Program-made: the position numbers and the translations under genes
Shown here: positions 22,887 through 37,800 of the stretch, in pieces
Position numbering within the stretch: the first letter of the stretch is position 1
Layout: every line of letters starts with the position of its first letter
From: Atriophallophorus winterbourni
Taxonomy: Eukaryota > Platyhelminthes > Trematoda > Plagiorchiida > Microphallidae
Direction of reading: 5' to 3'
Assembly (NCBI GenBank): GCA_013407085.1
Contig: JACCGJ010005202.1
Location: forward strand, 80,749 to 144,748
DNA length: 64,000 bases
The notes under the pieces: generated by a model
Told to the model about the DNA's origin: nothing
The model's database searches: none
Seen by the model: only the letters and a program-made list of their open reading frames with translations

Positions 22887-25800
22887 GTAAACGTTCACAC
22901 AATTTAAAGCTTTACTTTTCAGGAGCGGTTAGACTCTGATCTTGAAGCCGATTTGAACAATTGCAATATTACTGATGATACTGTGCATTCCGGCGAAGAA
23001 TTATTATCCCTCAATAGTTATGACACAGCTTCTGATGGCGATTATACTTTCGATTCATCTAAGCTTTCGTTTGAAAGCAAACAACCGTCCTTACTACGGA
23101 AGACGTTGTTGAACGGAATTTCCAACCAACTGGCAAGCTTTTCCTCGAAACCCGGTGTTGGCCATCCCACTTGCCTGGTATGCTATTATTTTAGTTTTTT
23201 ATCTTTGGACCTTTAATTGCTTTGTCATTGTTTCTTTTCTTCTATAGTCTTTAAAAAAGCATTTAATTGTCGGAACGGAATGCGGAATTTTATTGGTTTT
23301 TGGTAAGTCTTTTTGTACCGCGAAAACCTCAAGTTCTTTTCATCAACCTTTGGTTTTTCGACGGAATAACAATTGCTTATTCGTCACACTGCTACTTCGC
23401 CACGTTTGACTATTTAAAACTCTCACGATTGATTCTAACGTTGCTTGTAGATGTCCAACAAGTCCTCCGACTTAGTTTTGCTTACCCCGGTCCGATTTCC
23501 AACTCTCCTTCTCGGCCGTCACGTTTTCGAGTAACGTCTCTGGCTCAAAATCGGGATGGTTCGCAACTAGTCTCAGGCTATCAAAATGGTCGTTTGGCAA
23601 TTTGGCGACTGTGTGCGTCTACCAACGACAACTACGATAGCCGCACACTCGGACGGGCTCACCTCCAAACGATCGACAGCTCTGAATACCGATTACAACC
23701 ATCTACCTCATCGGAAACAAAACCTCTCCAACGCACTACAGGACAGCTTCTTAGTGTGGTGGACGATGCACATGGTGCCGATCAAGCGATCGCCTTGTGT
23801 GCATTCACAACGATTCCGACACTAATTGTTTGTACAGATACTGGTGGATCGGTGTTTCAAATTCGCGTAAAGTGAGTGCACATCTTCTGCATATGCCATT
23901 TGGTTTGTCCACTGCGAACTCAAATTAGTTATTAAATCACATGTCTGCATCGAAGCTCAGCCAATTTGTGACAAGGCCTCTGGAATTCAATGCCCAGCTT
24001 GCAATCAAGACAGCGCTCAGTGCTGAAATTGTAAACCTTTTTGGATAATCTCGATTGCATCAGCGCCTTCGCTTTCCTTGCTTGTTTTTCCTCTATTGGC
24101 TCGACTGGCATTTGTATTATTTAATTGATTCATGAAAACTAATTTCACAAACCTCGGTGTCTCAAGCTGTAAATTTTACCTTCGTATAGTTTTTTGACAC
24201 ATACAGTTCCATCCTAAAATCCTATTGTTTGAGAAAAGTTCATGACTTTCAGTTTATGGCAAGCTAACTAATTGCTATACTGCGTGCGTACATTATAGAT
24301 ATTACTCCCATTATACTGGCTAGCTGTTTTACAACTCGCATTTTCAGAAGCTGTTTACTAACCAAGATAGCAAATGATAATATTTCTTCAATCAATGGGT
24401 AGCTTCCATTGTGCCCGAACGTACACAGAGATCTCTAACGCTATGCAATCCATTACTTGTACCGTTTATCATTGGTGAGCTTTTACGATTGCGCGGTTAT
24501 TTACATAGTCTTTTGTAGTGCTGCTACAATGTGCTTTTGTAAAGTAGATCTTTATTTGGGACATTAGCGCTTACGAACTTCGGTGATTCTTCTAAGTCGG
24601 TCTAATAGACCCTTTATGCAATCTTTTAAATAAGTGTTAATTTTTGATTGAAGCCAGATTTTTATTAATAAGTAGTATACGACGTTTGAAAAGCAGGACG
24701 GAAGCACACAACCGGTTTCGCCGTTATTGCCGCTCATCAGGTATGCTTATCCTAGACCTGACATTCGAACGCCGATCTGACTTTGTGCTAAACCCAATTA
24801 TTTGCGAATTCGAGGATAAATCCTCATTTGCAAATTGAAATTTATCTTTCGTGTGGGGACTAAGCTAAGTCCTCGAATTCGCAAATAATTGGGTTTAGCA
24901 CAAAGTCAGATCGGCGTTTGAATGTCAGGTCACGGATACGCATACCTGATGAGCGGCAATAACCGCGAAACCGGTTGTGTGCTTCCGTCCTGCTTTTCGA
25001 ACGTCATATACTACTTATTAATAAAAATCTGGCTTCAATCAAAAATTAACAATCATGCTGTTATTGGAATGTTGAAAAATGTTCCAAACAGTTGTCGGTG
25101 CTGCATTGCACCGCTTGTGGGACTTAGCTTAGTCCCCACATGGAAGCTAAATTTCATTTTGAAAATAAGGATTTATCCTCAAATTCGCAAATAAGTGTTC
25201 TTCTCGATAGTGGTTATTCAGCCGATATTAAATCAAACTCGGTTATGAAGATATCTCACATCTCGACATGCAATTTGTTAACATTTTGTGCGCGAATATG
25301 ATGCTGGGTTTTGAAAGACACGAAACTCTGGTCAGTTGAATTCGATTTTACACAATTTTGAGCAAGGCCAGCGTAATCGGTTTACTAAACGTTTGACTTT
25401 CTAACCTAGACCTGGACTAAGTTGTGCTTTGTGAGAAACCTCATGGGTTGTTCAGGCTTACAAATATTCGAAAGTGAAATTTGTAGTGAGACTCCAGCGT
25501 GTTACCGTGCTCAGCTCAATTTTAAGTGCGCAATACATCAGCACTTCAAAATTGCTCTTGCTTGCATTTCGACTACTAATGGTAGTAAAATTAAACGATC
25601 TATTGAGCATTGACTGGTGGAAAGTTAAGCTTGTTCATCGGGCTTTCATGCTGTCTTGGGATATGGCCGATACAATTTAATACGAAACAACTAGGTCTTT
25701 TGTTTACACAAGACAGGTTCATACTTGTGTGTCCTACCATGTTTTTTTTCTTCCAGACGAAGGCTCACCAGTTTCAAAATAGATTCCGTGTGCTTTTTCT

Positions 25801-28800
25801 CTGGAAGGTAAGTATCTCTGTGACAACGTTTTTGTTACCATTTGTCCTGTACTTGGCCTGTGTCGGCTCTGTTTATCTTTGGTTTATATAGAATGAATTG
25901 CTGTTTCTTTTCCCGGCTACCGAAGAGCATTTTGTGTAACGCACTGCCAAGCCTTGGTAGCCTGACACTATCTAAGTTCGCATACAGTTTGTGAGTGTGT
26001 GGTCCTTTCTCTCAACCCAGGCTTGTGATTTTTTTTACATACATCCGTTCGTAGCGGCGATGACGTTGTGCTTCTTATTAGAGGGTCTGAATGGCAATTA
26101 TGTTTTGAGGTTTTCTTGAATTATGAGAGAAAAGAGGCATCATTTCGTATCGTCATGACTTCCGAAACATCCGACCCACTCCACAAAAATCATCTATATC
26201 TAATGGAGACGGAATTAATTAGGGCAGGCTAAACAAGGTGAAAAAATTTCTAGCACTACACGGAATGAGATGCTCTCTCAGTGATTCTGAAATTCGTCAA
26301 TGACCGGGATTTTTAGACAGGCCTATATACATAATGTGATGATACATCGAAGGGTTTATGTTAATTTAAACGGAAAAGATCTCTCGTTTATTGTCTCCTT
26401 GTATATGTATGTGTCCGTGCACGTATGTATGTATATGTGGATCAGTGCACGCATGTATGTATTAAATCCTAAGCCTAGATCCATACAAAGTGCTGCACAG
26501 TTATGTATGGCATGCATGTCAATATTATCTTATGTATATGGTATGAAAGCACAAGCCTGATCCAGGCAAAGTGCCGGACAGTCATAGACTGCACGTGGAC
26601 TAAGATACTGTCAGGTTGCCCATGCCTAGACAAATATTGGAAAAATAGAAATAGAAGTGACAGTGAGACTCCAGCGAGCTTCAGCATGCAGCTCAATGCC
26701 GGTTGCAATTTAATTTAACACGTGTTAGCCGCACTGCATAAAAGTACTGTATGATTGCACATCCGTAGGTTGTCCAGGCCTCATCAGATATAAGAATGAA
26801 GCTAGTAATGGTTTTGAAATTCCAGAGTGGTTCCGCATGTAACTTACTACCGGTGACAAATCAGTTTAGCACGGTGTTAGCTGATGACACAGAAGAACTG
26901 CACAATTGCACATCCGTGAAATTTTTTTCTATAACCATGATAGGTATTAATTTACGTATTGATGAAGCAAAATCGGTGTCAAATGTTTGAATGACATTCA
27001 ACTCCGTTCATTTACTTATAACTTTTACGCTCCCATTTCATGGATGTGTCGACTTCGTTGATATCATGGATGGTTGCGGTTTCCTAGTGGCTATTTTATG
27101 GTGCAAGCTTTGGTATTAACGATCAATTTCACATCAACAGCAGGTCGACTGACAGTGTTCTGTAGAGCTTTACTTTTCAATTTTGTATACAGTCTCTAGA
27201 TATACACGGTGTAATTCTCGTGAGATGTTCTGAAATGGACCTAGTCTCTATGCATGAAGTCCAGTGAATTAGAGGACCACAATAATCAGTGATATCCTGT
27301 GTTTGATACTGCTTTCAGTTCCCACTCCATTGTGTTCCAGATTTATAGTGAATTCCTTTGCACTGTTTCGTACCGTGTTTAGGGCAGGGTGCAATTGGTT
27401 TTCGTATTCTCTGCTTACTGTGCACAGACGCGAAAAATCATTCATTCTGTCTTAATCATAGTTGCAGCTGCTTTAATCACCGTTGGATAAGTCTCACTCA
27501 CGTCATTACGAGATTATTAGCGTCCATGTCTTCGAAGATTAATATCGCATAGGGAATCACAGACCCGAGAGCAGCCAGCTGGCTTCTGGCCTGGCGGAGG
27601 CTGTGTCGACCACAATTTTACTCTTCGACGAATCTTAGAACTGCGGCACACTTATCGACATCCGAAGATAGCCATCTTTTTAGACTTCAAAGAAGCATTC
27701 GATTCAGTCGATCGAAATGCCATGTGTAACGCCTTGCTGTGCAAAGGCGTTCCGCAAAAGTATGTCAACATACTGCGTGCACTTTATGGTCATACACCCG
27801 GGTGCGTTTAGGTTTACAACGGCCTTTCGCTCAAATTCCCCATTAAAAGTGACGTCCGGTATGGATGTATGATTTCTCCTTTTCTGTTCAATTTTGTAAT
27901 TGTTGCCACCATGGAATTATGCAGCAAAGGAGCTTCAGTTTTCGGAGTTCACATAATGACTGGTGGTAAGCTTCTCGATTTCGATTATACTTATGATATA
28001 GTTCTGCTCTTCGTCTCGTACACAGATTCACAGTCGATACTGAACAAGCTAGCTAGTATTGTGCCCGCATTTGGAATGGGGTTGCATAGTTCTGGTAATG
28101 CGCGCGGTATCCACTACCGTAATCAAGTGTAAAACGGGCACCAGTAATAGTTGGAAAACTACTTGCCACAGCCTAGCATCCTGTCCACCAGATGGAATCA
28201 CCTCACCAGCTTCGTTCTATAGAAACCGGAGCTAATCTCAGGCCTTATGGGTTTAAGCAGCCTGACAAGGAATTAAAATAGTCTGACCTCATATATTTAC
28301 CATTTATTTTCTTGCGCTTCGTAAACGGTAAATATCTCAGCTTCGTACATTCGATAATTTTCTCGTGTATCCTAATAATTGTGCTTCTGACTCGAATCTA
28401 CACGCATTCGTATCTTTCACTATCTTTTCCATGATCCGTTCGGCCAACCTAGTCGAGGTGAAATTTGTGCATTGGAATCGCTGTGCCTCGATTCAACCCA
28501 CATGCCACGCTCGTTACACGTTACCCGTGACGACAAACAACCACGCTCTGCTTCTGCGCTTGCATCGCACGCATTAATCGCCATGGCCTCATTCACAAAA
28601 ATGGTAATAGTCTGTCTTCGACCCAAAATACAAATCGTTCATTGGCAAAAGCTGGGTGTAAGTCTCCGTCTTTTGTAAGAATGTTGTTAATTATATTTGT
28701 TTGTATTGTCATCTGAGCTCAAACCATATGTATGTATGAAATTACATGCCTGAACCGAAATTTCGTGGGATATGATGCTCTCAGGTTTTTTAACGGATGA

Positions 28801-31800
28801 GAATTTGTCTTAATTACAAAATTTGTCCATGACCCGAAACTTTTCCAAGTAAGACGACAACTTCGAAGCAGTCAAGGGGTCTTGGACTGTATGCGTGTTC
28901 AAAGGCTGTAAATGTGGCTTTAATAGCAATCTTCCGTAGCTTCTAAATGCACGTTTTACTGGATCTTTTCGATACATTTTACTATTGGTGTGACTTTTAC
29001 ATTTTTCAGGGGCCATCTACCTGTCTCCCGTTGCTCTCCTGGAAATGGACCAATTGTTCTGGTGCGTCCACAGCCACGCTGGCTTTCGGCCGAGGTTCCA
29101 ATATTTACATTCTACTTGTAAATCCCACCGCTTCTTCCAACTACACAGAAGATTCTCCCATTGAGCGAAAACACTTCACTTTTCAATTATCTCATTCACT
29201 TTCCATGGATACGCTTGTAATAAACTTGAAAGTGAGTACCTCCGTTTTCTCGTTTATGGTTCATTGTCCTTTATTCAGTCAACTATCTATTCCGTATGTT
29301 TTCTAATGCATTTTTTATTTGCATCCTAAGCTGCTGTCTTTCCCAGTCTCTAACCGTTCCATTTTAGCGTAATGTATGGTTTTGTTCCCCACCCCAGTTT
29401 ATTCAGATAATTTGATTGTATACCAGTGAAGCATCGATGTTTCCTATCGTTGTAAAACTGTTTGCAGTGATGGTACATTCGAATAACTCAACTGCTGAAC
29501 TCATCTCGTTACTCAACTGTATTCATGTATTAAGTCGATAATTTCCTCCTCTTGCCAATCGAATAATGTTTAGCCTCTCTCAAAATGTCTTCTTGACTAC
29601 TTCATATACAACTTCCGTATCTTGTTGCAAGTGTTAAACGAATTTTAATTGTCCTGTTTCAGAAAGCAGCTCGTACTTTTTGTTACCTTACTTAAAATAA
29701 TGAATTGCTAGTCAAAGTATATGTCCTTTCCTCCCGTGTTATCCGTTAGGTGCAGGCCTCATCAGCATCTGTCCTCCGTAATAGCCTACTCTCGATATTA
29801 CTTATTTAAATTTCCCTCATTTTGATCCATTCCATGTACTTCTGGCGCATCTTAACTAGAATCTACGTAATGTAGCACGGATGTGCAATGTGGTGCGTTG
29901 AAATCCATCAAAGCAGTTGCCTTAGTCAACTGTGTGATGTCAACCCCCAATTGAGTGTCTCATTTTCTTTGTGACCTGCTTTCATTAAAAGTCCCATTCC
30001 GTGCGGGTCGGACAAGGATATTGCTTTATATATAAGCTTTTCGTGGTGACGAACGTGTTTTTAGCGCATCCGCGTAAAATGACTAGTTCCTTTCTTTTAC
30101 TTGCTTTTCATGTTATCCATATCATGTATGACCTAATCTCCACCTATATACTTTATTTGAATTTCTAGTGGATGCCTTCGAAAGACCAGCTGACTATTTT
30201 GGACATCAATGAAAACCTGCATCTTTTGAATACCGAAACCGGTCGCACCGTTGAGGTTCGTATCTTTTGTTCACTTTACCCTGTTGACATTGTTCACTCA
30301 TTATGCAAAAGATTTTCGTTTTTTTATGATATTTAGGTCTATTAATGCTATAGCAATTTAGGTCAGCAGTGTATTAGACACCTCAACCGAATATAGTCTA
30401 TGTGCGTTGAGTCTACGAGGTTAGCAACTCCCTGCTTTTATTTCATTCATACCGACCTTCTACTCGATTGCAATACTTTGTATTGTTCGACTAACACCGT
30501 GCTCAATTGATTGGCCACCGGTAGTGAGCTGCATGCTGGAACAGGCTGGAGTCTCACTACCATTTCTTGTTCTTTTTTCTTTCTCATATCTTTCTAGACC
30601 TGGGCAACCTGACAGTATCTTAGCCCACGTGCAGTCTGTGACTGTGCGGCACTTTGCCTGGATCAGGCTTGTGCTTTCACACCATACCATACTCTATTGC
30701 ACGGATATACGATCTTGCTTTACTTCTGTACTGCGCGTCAAACGTTGCTAATTTGATTTGCCACTGGTACCGTTGTGCATGAGGAAAAACACTGAAGTTT
30801 CTCCACCACGTTTTTTATCGCATGTGGCTGTGTGACACTTCGCCTGGATCCACGCTTGTAATAGAATACAAAACATAAACCATATCGTTTCCGTGGTTTT
30901 CTAGACATTATTTTCCACGTCATACGTGCTATTTTGTAATGAATTGCAATATGCCTCAATGCTCGTTTTCCGAGCCGTTGTCGCGTCATCATCAAGAACA
31001 CATCTGATTATTCGCCTAATTCTCATTGACAACCATTCGGGCCCTATTGCTAGCTACCTCACAATTTCATCACCTGATTCAATATACGTCTCATCCTTCG
31101 CTATTCAACCTTTTGTTTCACACAAACCCGCTTTTCCACCGCTTTTCTGTGTTCTCGTAGAGCATGGATCTTTCTTCGGTGCAACTGACATATCATGCGG
31201 AAACATACAAGTCGCTGATGGATTCGCGATTGATTAGCGATGCATTAGTAAGTTTAATTGGCCAAATTTTCGAATGATTGAATTGTTGTCTCTAATTTTA
31301 TTGTTTTACCATTTTTCCGATGCAGGCACTCGCTGGACAACGCTCGTGTACACATACTGTGGTTTCACATGGTTCTCAGCTTATTTTACTTGGATTATCT
31401 GGGGTGCATTTAGTGTCCCTTAGATCTTGGTCCGAGGTGAGTTACCGCCCGCTTTGCAATTCCATATCAATTGAACGTATGCGAAGTTTACTATCAATTG
31501 TCCGTACTCATTTTAGAGGTTGTGCTGTACTTCTTGATTCTAGACTTGCGCTTACTTGGCCACGAAATTTTGCTATTTGCCGCTGTTTAGAACGAGGGCA
31601 CGAAAGTCAAGTGAACTTCTTTCGCTTCGCATGTTTACTGAGAAGGTCGACGATGTTGCTTTATGGTGTTCTGATTGTAAAATTAACGGTTGAAGCGCAG
31701 CCTCTTATTGGTTCAAATTCCTCAGTTGTGTACAATTTCTGACCAATCAGATAACTCTTCCTCTGGTTAGTCATATAGGCCATGAACGTGGTCTTCTGAT

Positions 31801-34800
31801 TCACAAGGGAAATGAACATTAAGAAATTCCACAATACACTGCAGCTGGCTTACCTTAGCCATTCATTTGTATCTTCTAAGCGATATCTTCTTCATGTTTC
31901 TCCATTCCTATCGAACTCTTGTCACATTTACTTAATGACATGGTATCGACTTTTGATTTCATAATTCTTTTTTCGTCCACGGATACTACTGTTTTTTCCA
32001 GCTCGTTCAATCTTTGTTTTCTTGTGGTTCGTTGGAACATGCTCTGTATCATTGCAACATGGCTTTACATCGTTCTATTCCGGATGTCCACACAACTTTA
32101 TCAAACACCGATCATGCAGATGTCATCGTTGATTCGGATCTGACGGTTGATCAATTGAAATGGTTTGCCGCGCGCAATTTACGCCAATATGTTGTGCCGA
32201 AGTTGGTTGTTTCTAATGACTGGAGTTTGACTGCTCGTATGATAGATCTGTTCGTGTCTATCTGTGAATACGTGGATGATGAGTAAGTCTCTTCCCACAT
32301 GTCTGATGTGGCGTGACCAGTATTTTTCTCTTCTCAGTTGAGTAGCTTTGTTCATTCAATTTCCTTCGGGGATTATACTTTCAAGGTCAACCAACTAACT
32401 TGTTCATCCATCACTTTAACTCAATAAAGCTAATGTCCGTGACAAAATGTCGTTGGTAACGCCTTACTTTACTTTACTTTTGTGCGACTATCTCCTGGAG
32501 GATGAGTCGGCTTCGGTGATGTCACTGATTGCAGCCACCCACGCTAGGCGGTCAGAAACGAGATCTGCGCAGATTTTAAGCCAAGTCCGTTCCCACGTGT
32601 GCCATCCGTAAACCGATCGTAGATCAAGCCTAGGTATTGTGAGACTTGCTTTTATGCATAGATTGGTCAATATCGAATCTTTCCATTATCGAATCATGGC
32701 CTCATAGAATGCTTTGCGTTTTATCCTTAATTTGCTGTCATAGGCTTATCGAAGTTTACTTACCGATGTATCGCTGTCTTTGCTGAATATGATGATGACG
32801 ATAATGTGTGCGCTGTTTGCGCTATCGTGATCACGTATGATAGACGAAATGAATATCCTGGACAACCAAGTATTCATTTTGTTTCACATGTTCATAGCCA
32901 CAGTGTGTTGACAATATCTGATCGCGCATGTATGTATGTATGAAAGCATAAACCTGATACATGCAAAGTGCCGCATAGTCATAGACTGCAAGTGGACAAA
33001 ATACTGTCAGGTAGCTCATGGATCGACAGATAAATGAGAAAATGACAGTTAGACTCCAGTGTGTTTAGCATGCAGCTCACTTCTGCATGTATCTCAAACG
33101 TAATTACAAAAATCAACTACACTAGACAATTAAGCTTCTGGCGGCGATACTAAAGTGCAGGGTCAGTAGATATGACCACGTAAATATGCGATCAACTTTG
33201 CTGCACTTTTCGTTGTGTGTATTTTTCGGTACACTATTGTGGGTCTCTCACCCGTTGCATGCAGGAATAAGCTACAACGAAAACTATGGTCTTACTTTTC
33301 TTGCTTGCGCTTTTGTTCGCGCATTCTAAGATGGATTGTACATGATTGGAAAACGATTTTTGTTTAATTGTGAATGATAGAATGAACAATCTAGACGTGT
33401 TTTCTGAATTATTTGGCTCGAAAATATACCACTAGTAACCTCTGATTCGTGTTAAAAAACTACAGTAGCCCGTCAGAAACGGCACTCCGCTTAACTTTTT
33501 ATTTTCCCAAAAGACGATGGCTAAAATTAGTACTTTAATGCCGGTAACGTTTATATAGTGAGCGAGATAATTGCACAAGTTTATAGTATTGTCTTTAACA
33601 GCTAGAACCTCTATTTTCCGCGTTCGTCTGCACGTTACTTGTTGCTTCTTTGAATGCATGTTCCATTCGAGGTGTAGGTACCTCTACCCAGTTTGTTTGT
33701 GCTTACTCTTCTATAGAATCCGTAGCTATTTAAGTCCCACCCTTCCCCATTTTTTTAGGATTTTACTTTTTCATGGTTGTGTGGCAGTTAAGCATTCGGT
33801 ACGCGCTACCGGTGTAATGCTGTATGTGATGATGATAATGATGATGATGTTGCTTCTTTGACAACTTTAACGAGGTGATTTGATACCACTCGGAATCGGA
33901 TACCCAAACCGACAGAATCATTTTAACATCTATACGACACAGCCTAAGAGTGTTTTTGAGAATTGATTCTCATAAATTTGAGGAGTAATTCTGCTCGTAT
34001 CATGAGACTAACGTAAATACGCCGTGCTTGGTGAATATGCCCATTGATCTTGGATTTGTGTAGTTGTCTGGGTGCTCATGGGCTTGGAATGTTCTATTAA
34101 GGGTGATGACGTATGTTGCTTAACTACGTTCCCTGTTCTGCCTCAAGTATCAATCCGGACGTTACGAAAAATACTGTAACCGATTGCTATGCAATTTTTG
34201 TTTTGATTTTATATTGGCTTGTAGCATACTTCGATACATTTCGTTCTCTTTTGTCTTTTTATGCTTTTCACCTGCAAGATCTCTTGTTACTATTCATTTG
34301 GTTCACCCAATTTTACTCTATGCTTATTGATACTATTCGAAGGATTACTCTAATCAATACCAATTTGTCATCATTCTCAGCGATCTTCTATTCAACGTGT
34401 TGTTTCCCAACATGTCGTCCAATCCCCAATGGCGTTCCTGGTATCACACTGCGATATTCCGTCTGATACGTGCGTTACCACTCTTCGGACAACTTTGTGA
34501 CGAAAAATTGTCGAATAAACGACTTGCTTCTCGAATCCCTCCGAATGTTTCCAGTGATTTGCTCAAGTGGTGTCTCGATTTGTCTTTTGAGCCGTATCGA
34601 ATTGAATGGAGTTGCATGGAATCGTGCACGCGCGGCACATCGTTGGGTAATTCCTGGGCGGAATGTTGTATCCTTCGCTTGCCGCCGCATTGTTTGGATC
34701 TTAATGAGGTTAGTGGCAACACTCTCGGTTTCTTCCTTCGTTAATTTACATTCTAAAAAATTGTATGTGTTACTTCTGCTTCGTTTTATCGATGCAATCA

Positions 34801-37800
34801 TCATTTGTTCAAACAGAGTAGTTTCATTTTGAGGCATGCGGATCTTGGTCGTACTTTCCCCTACAGCACGAAACCGGTCGTGGGGTGTGAGTGTTTGATG
34901 GAAATGCATGCAAATACGGATTTTAGTAGATTCACGATTAGACCAACATATAGTGAGACCGCCTCGATAGACTGCGGTTTTTTGCCACTTTCAGTGTTAT
35001 CTACATTTCACTCATGCCTGATATTTTACTATCCTTGAAATCACAAGCATAATTCCAGGCAAAGTGCCGCATAGACATAGGCTGCACGTGTGCTAATATC
35101 GTAATTTTTCTAACTTCATTTTCTTCTTGAATTCGCATGGCTGTCTAAGCCTGGGTTACCTGACATTTTTTTTTACCCACGTACATCATTTATTGTGCCT
35201 GGATCATGCTTGTGTGATTTCATACATTTCACTTGTTCTTAACTTTGTGGAGAAATTTATTTAATTACTGAAAATTCGTGTACACGAATGTAGTCTTCTT
35301 CTTCTTCTTCATACTGTCAGGTTGTCTAGGTCCAGATAGATACAAGAAATTAATCTTGACCATGGTACAATTGCTGCAATCATCAAATGTGCTCTGCGTT
35401 TTACCTTGTGTTGTTTCTGCTTCTAAACTTAACCGATGATCAGCGTCGAATTTCTGCTGCATCAGATTAATGTGAATAGACACACAGCTAGGTCAATAAT
35501 GCGACTGGATTTGTCTGCTTGATTGAACTGGGTCGTAACCAATTTAAAACCTCATTGGGTGTGCTTCCTCGTTGTCCCGCTGTTCTACGTATTCGCATAT
35601 TGCCAATCTCCTGTTCAAATAGTTACAGCATACCGGCGATGACACAGCTACCACTAAGGTTGCATTTACTCAGGCGTTCACGACGCTGGTCTTTTAATTC
35701 GTCACACCGAGCATCGTTAACTGATTGTGGCTTTCGTCTCAAGTGAAAATCAAGTATACAGCCCATTTGTTGTCAATACCTATACTAACATTATGAATGC
35801 TGGTTGCAGATTCGTTTTGTAAAACGTGATCGTGCCTGAAATTTTAATGGAGCAAGCCGGTTTCGTTCATCAGTTGCCGGTTGAGCGCTCAGATAACACT
35901 GCGCACGTATGTCTGCTTGTCGTGTTCGCTTGCTTACACCACGTCTTCGTTTCGTAGTTCAGCTTAGCGGATTGCACGGATGTGCAATCGTGCAGCATTT
36001 TTGTGTTCCAGAACCAACACCGTGCTAAATTGATTTGCCACGGGTAATCAGCAGCATGGGGAAACACGCTGGAGTCTCACTGCCATTGCTATTTTCCTTT
36101 CCTATATCCGTCTAGGCTTGTACAATCTAACAGTATCTTAGCCCGTGTGCGGTCTTTGACTGTGCAGCACCTTGCCTGGATCAGGCTTGTGATTTCGTAC
36201 ATACATACATACGTATATCAGCTTAACAGAAACCCTGCACATCTCCCTCAACTCTTTGAATTTCTCAGGATTATTTGTTTCATAATTGATTCCAAGTAAT
36301 TTCAGTAAGCCTCTGGTGACTCGCTCACTATCATGTGCTGTCCTATTCTTCTATCGTTCTCCGATTTAGAATCCACTACTGGCTATTGGTGAATAAAATA
36401 TACGTCGGCCCGACATTTTTTCCATTGCTAGGCGAACATCTCTATGAAACAATCCGATTGTCAGAGTGCAGTTGGACTTTTTATTATGCAGTGTGTTCAC
36501 GGAGATTGTGTGAATATTATGACGCGATCTATCTACTAGAATATATTGGTGAAATCAAAACGTTTTATTTGCGATGCAGTTTGGATAATTTATTAACTTG
36601 TATTTTTGTCGCCGCTTCCTATATTGCTATCCACTCTTGAATTTCATTGTTGTTCACTTGTTACTTGATAGGAAACTTAGTCTTTAACTGTTTGTCTCGT
36701 CATTCTCGTTTACAGGTGGTCCCGCTTTCTCGGACACATCATTTATTCACGGCCTATCTTCACTTGTACACCGATATATTAATGGACTTTAATACCCCAT
36801 TCGTTGAACTGTCAGATCTGTTGCAATCTCCGTCTAAGAAGGCACATTGTAAGTATTCATCTAATGTTTTCCATTTTTGTTGTTCTTGTTTGCGTGGTAG
36901 CATTGCATCTTCAGTTCAATTTGTTTAGACGGAATTACCTTCCCAATGACCTCAGGGAATCTCCTCGAATCTTTTGGATGCTCTGTTTTCCTAACTCAAT
37001 TGCACATTCTGTCTAGGCCTGGGCAACCTGACAGTATCTTAGCCCACGTGCAGTCTTTGGCTGTACGGCACTTTGCCTGGATCAGGCTTGTGCTTTCATA
37101 TCATATACTATACATTGTTTGCTAGCCAAAGGAATAGAGCGATCCACTCTTGATATCAAATCAATGCAGTTATAGCTTTCATTACCCACCCGGTTGCAAC
37201 AGCAGCGAGATCATTTAACGATTTTCGCCGCTGTTTCTTGACTTGATACATGTATTAAAGATTGCCGCCCGGTCCCTTGTAATAGAAATAGCACATAAAC
37301 CTAACAATTTCAGCAATACAAACGACAAAGTTGCCAAAGACTGAATATCGTATACTGGATTACGTGCAGAGATTGCGAAAAGGACTGCATCGGACAAACC
37401 GCTCGCAAACTGAGCACAAGATTACATGATCGTCAGCTAACCGTAGGCAGACGCACCACAGATCATTGATCTCAATACATGTTGATCAATTCGGGTATTA
37501 GTCATTTAGTCAAAGAAATAACTGACGTGTGCGTGAATTCATGGAAGCGTAGCACTCAACAATGTTTATTAACCGACACCTTCAAATGACTGTGGCCTAT
37601 GAACCATCGAGTAACTGCTTACAAAGGAGGGAGATTGTGAACGGTGCTAACCCTCGGGACGGAATGGACAGACGGACCCTTTAAAACTCCAAGTATTCCA
37701 ATTACCAGTCACTTAGAAAGAAGTTTTACTGTGGGTGCCATCTAGCCTGACGACCAAACGTCCAACAACATTTACGCGAGCGCGGCGAACAGCAAAAGAA

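Noticed and set aside
23267..23450. Continuous open frame joining VPS8 exons 3 and 4 without splicing
   Set aside because: The reading between 23,303 and 23,450 is in a different frame from exon 3 and does not align with VPS8, whereas the GTAAGT and TTGTAG sites restore the family sequence exactly.
34475..34909. 144-codon minus-strand open frame
   Set aside because: Antisense shadow of VPS8 exon 12.
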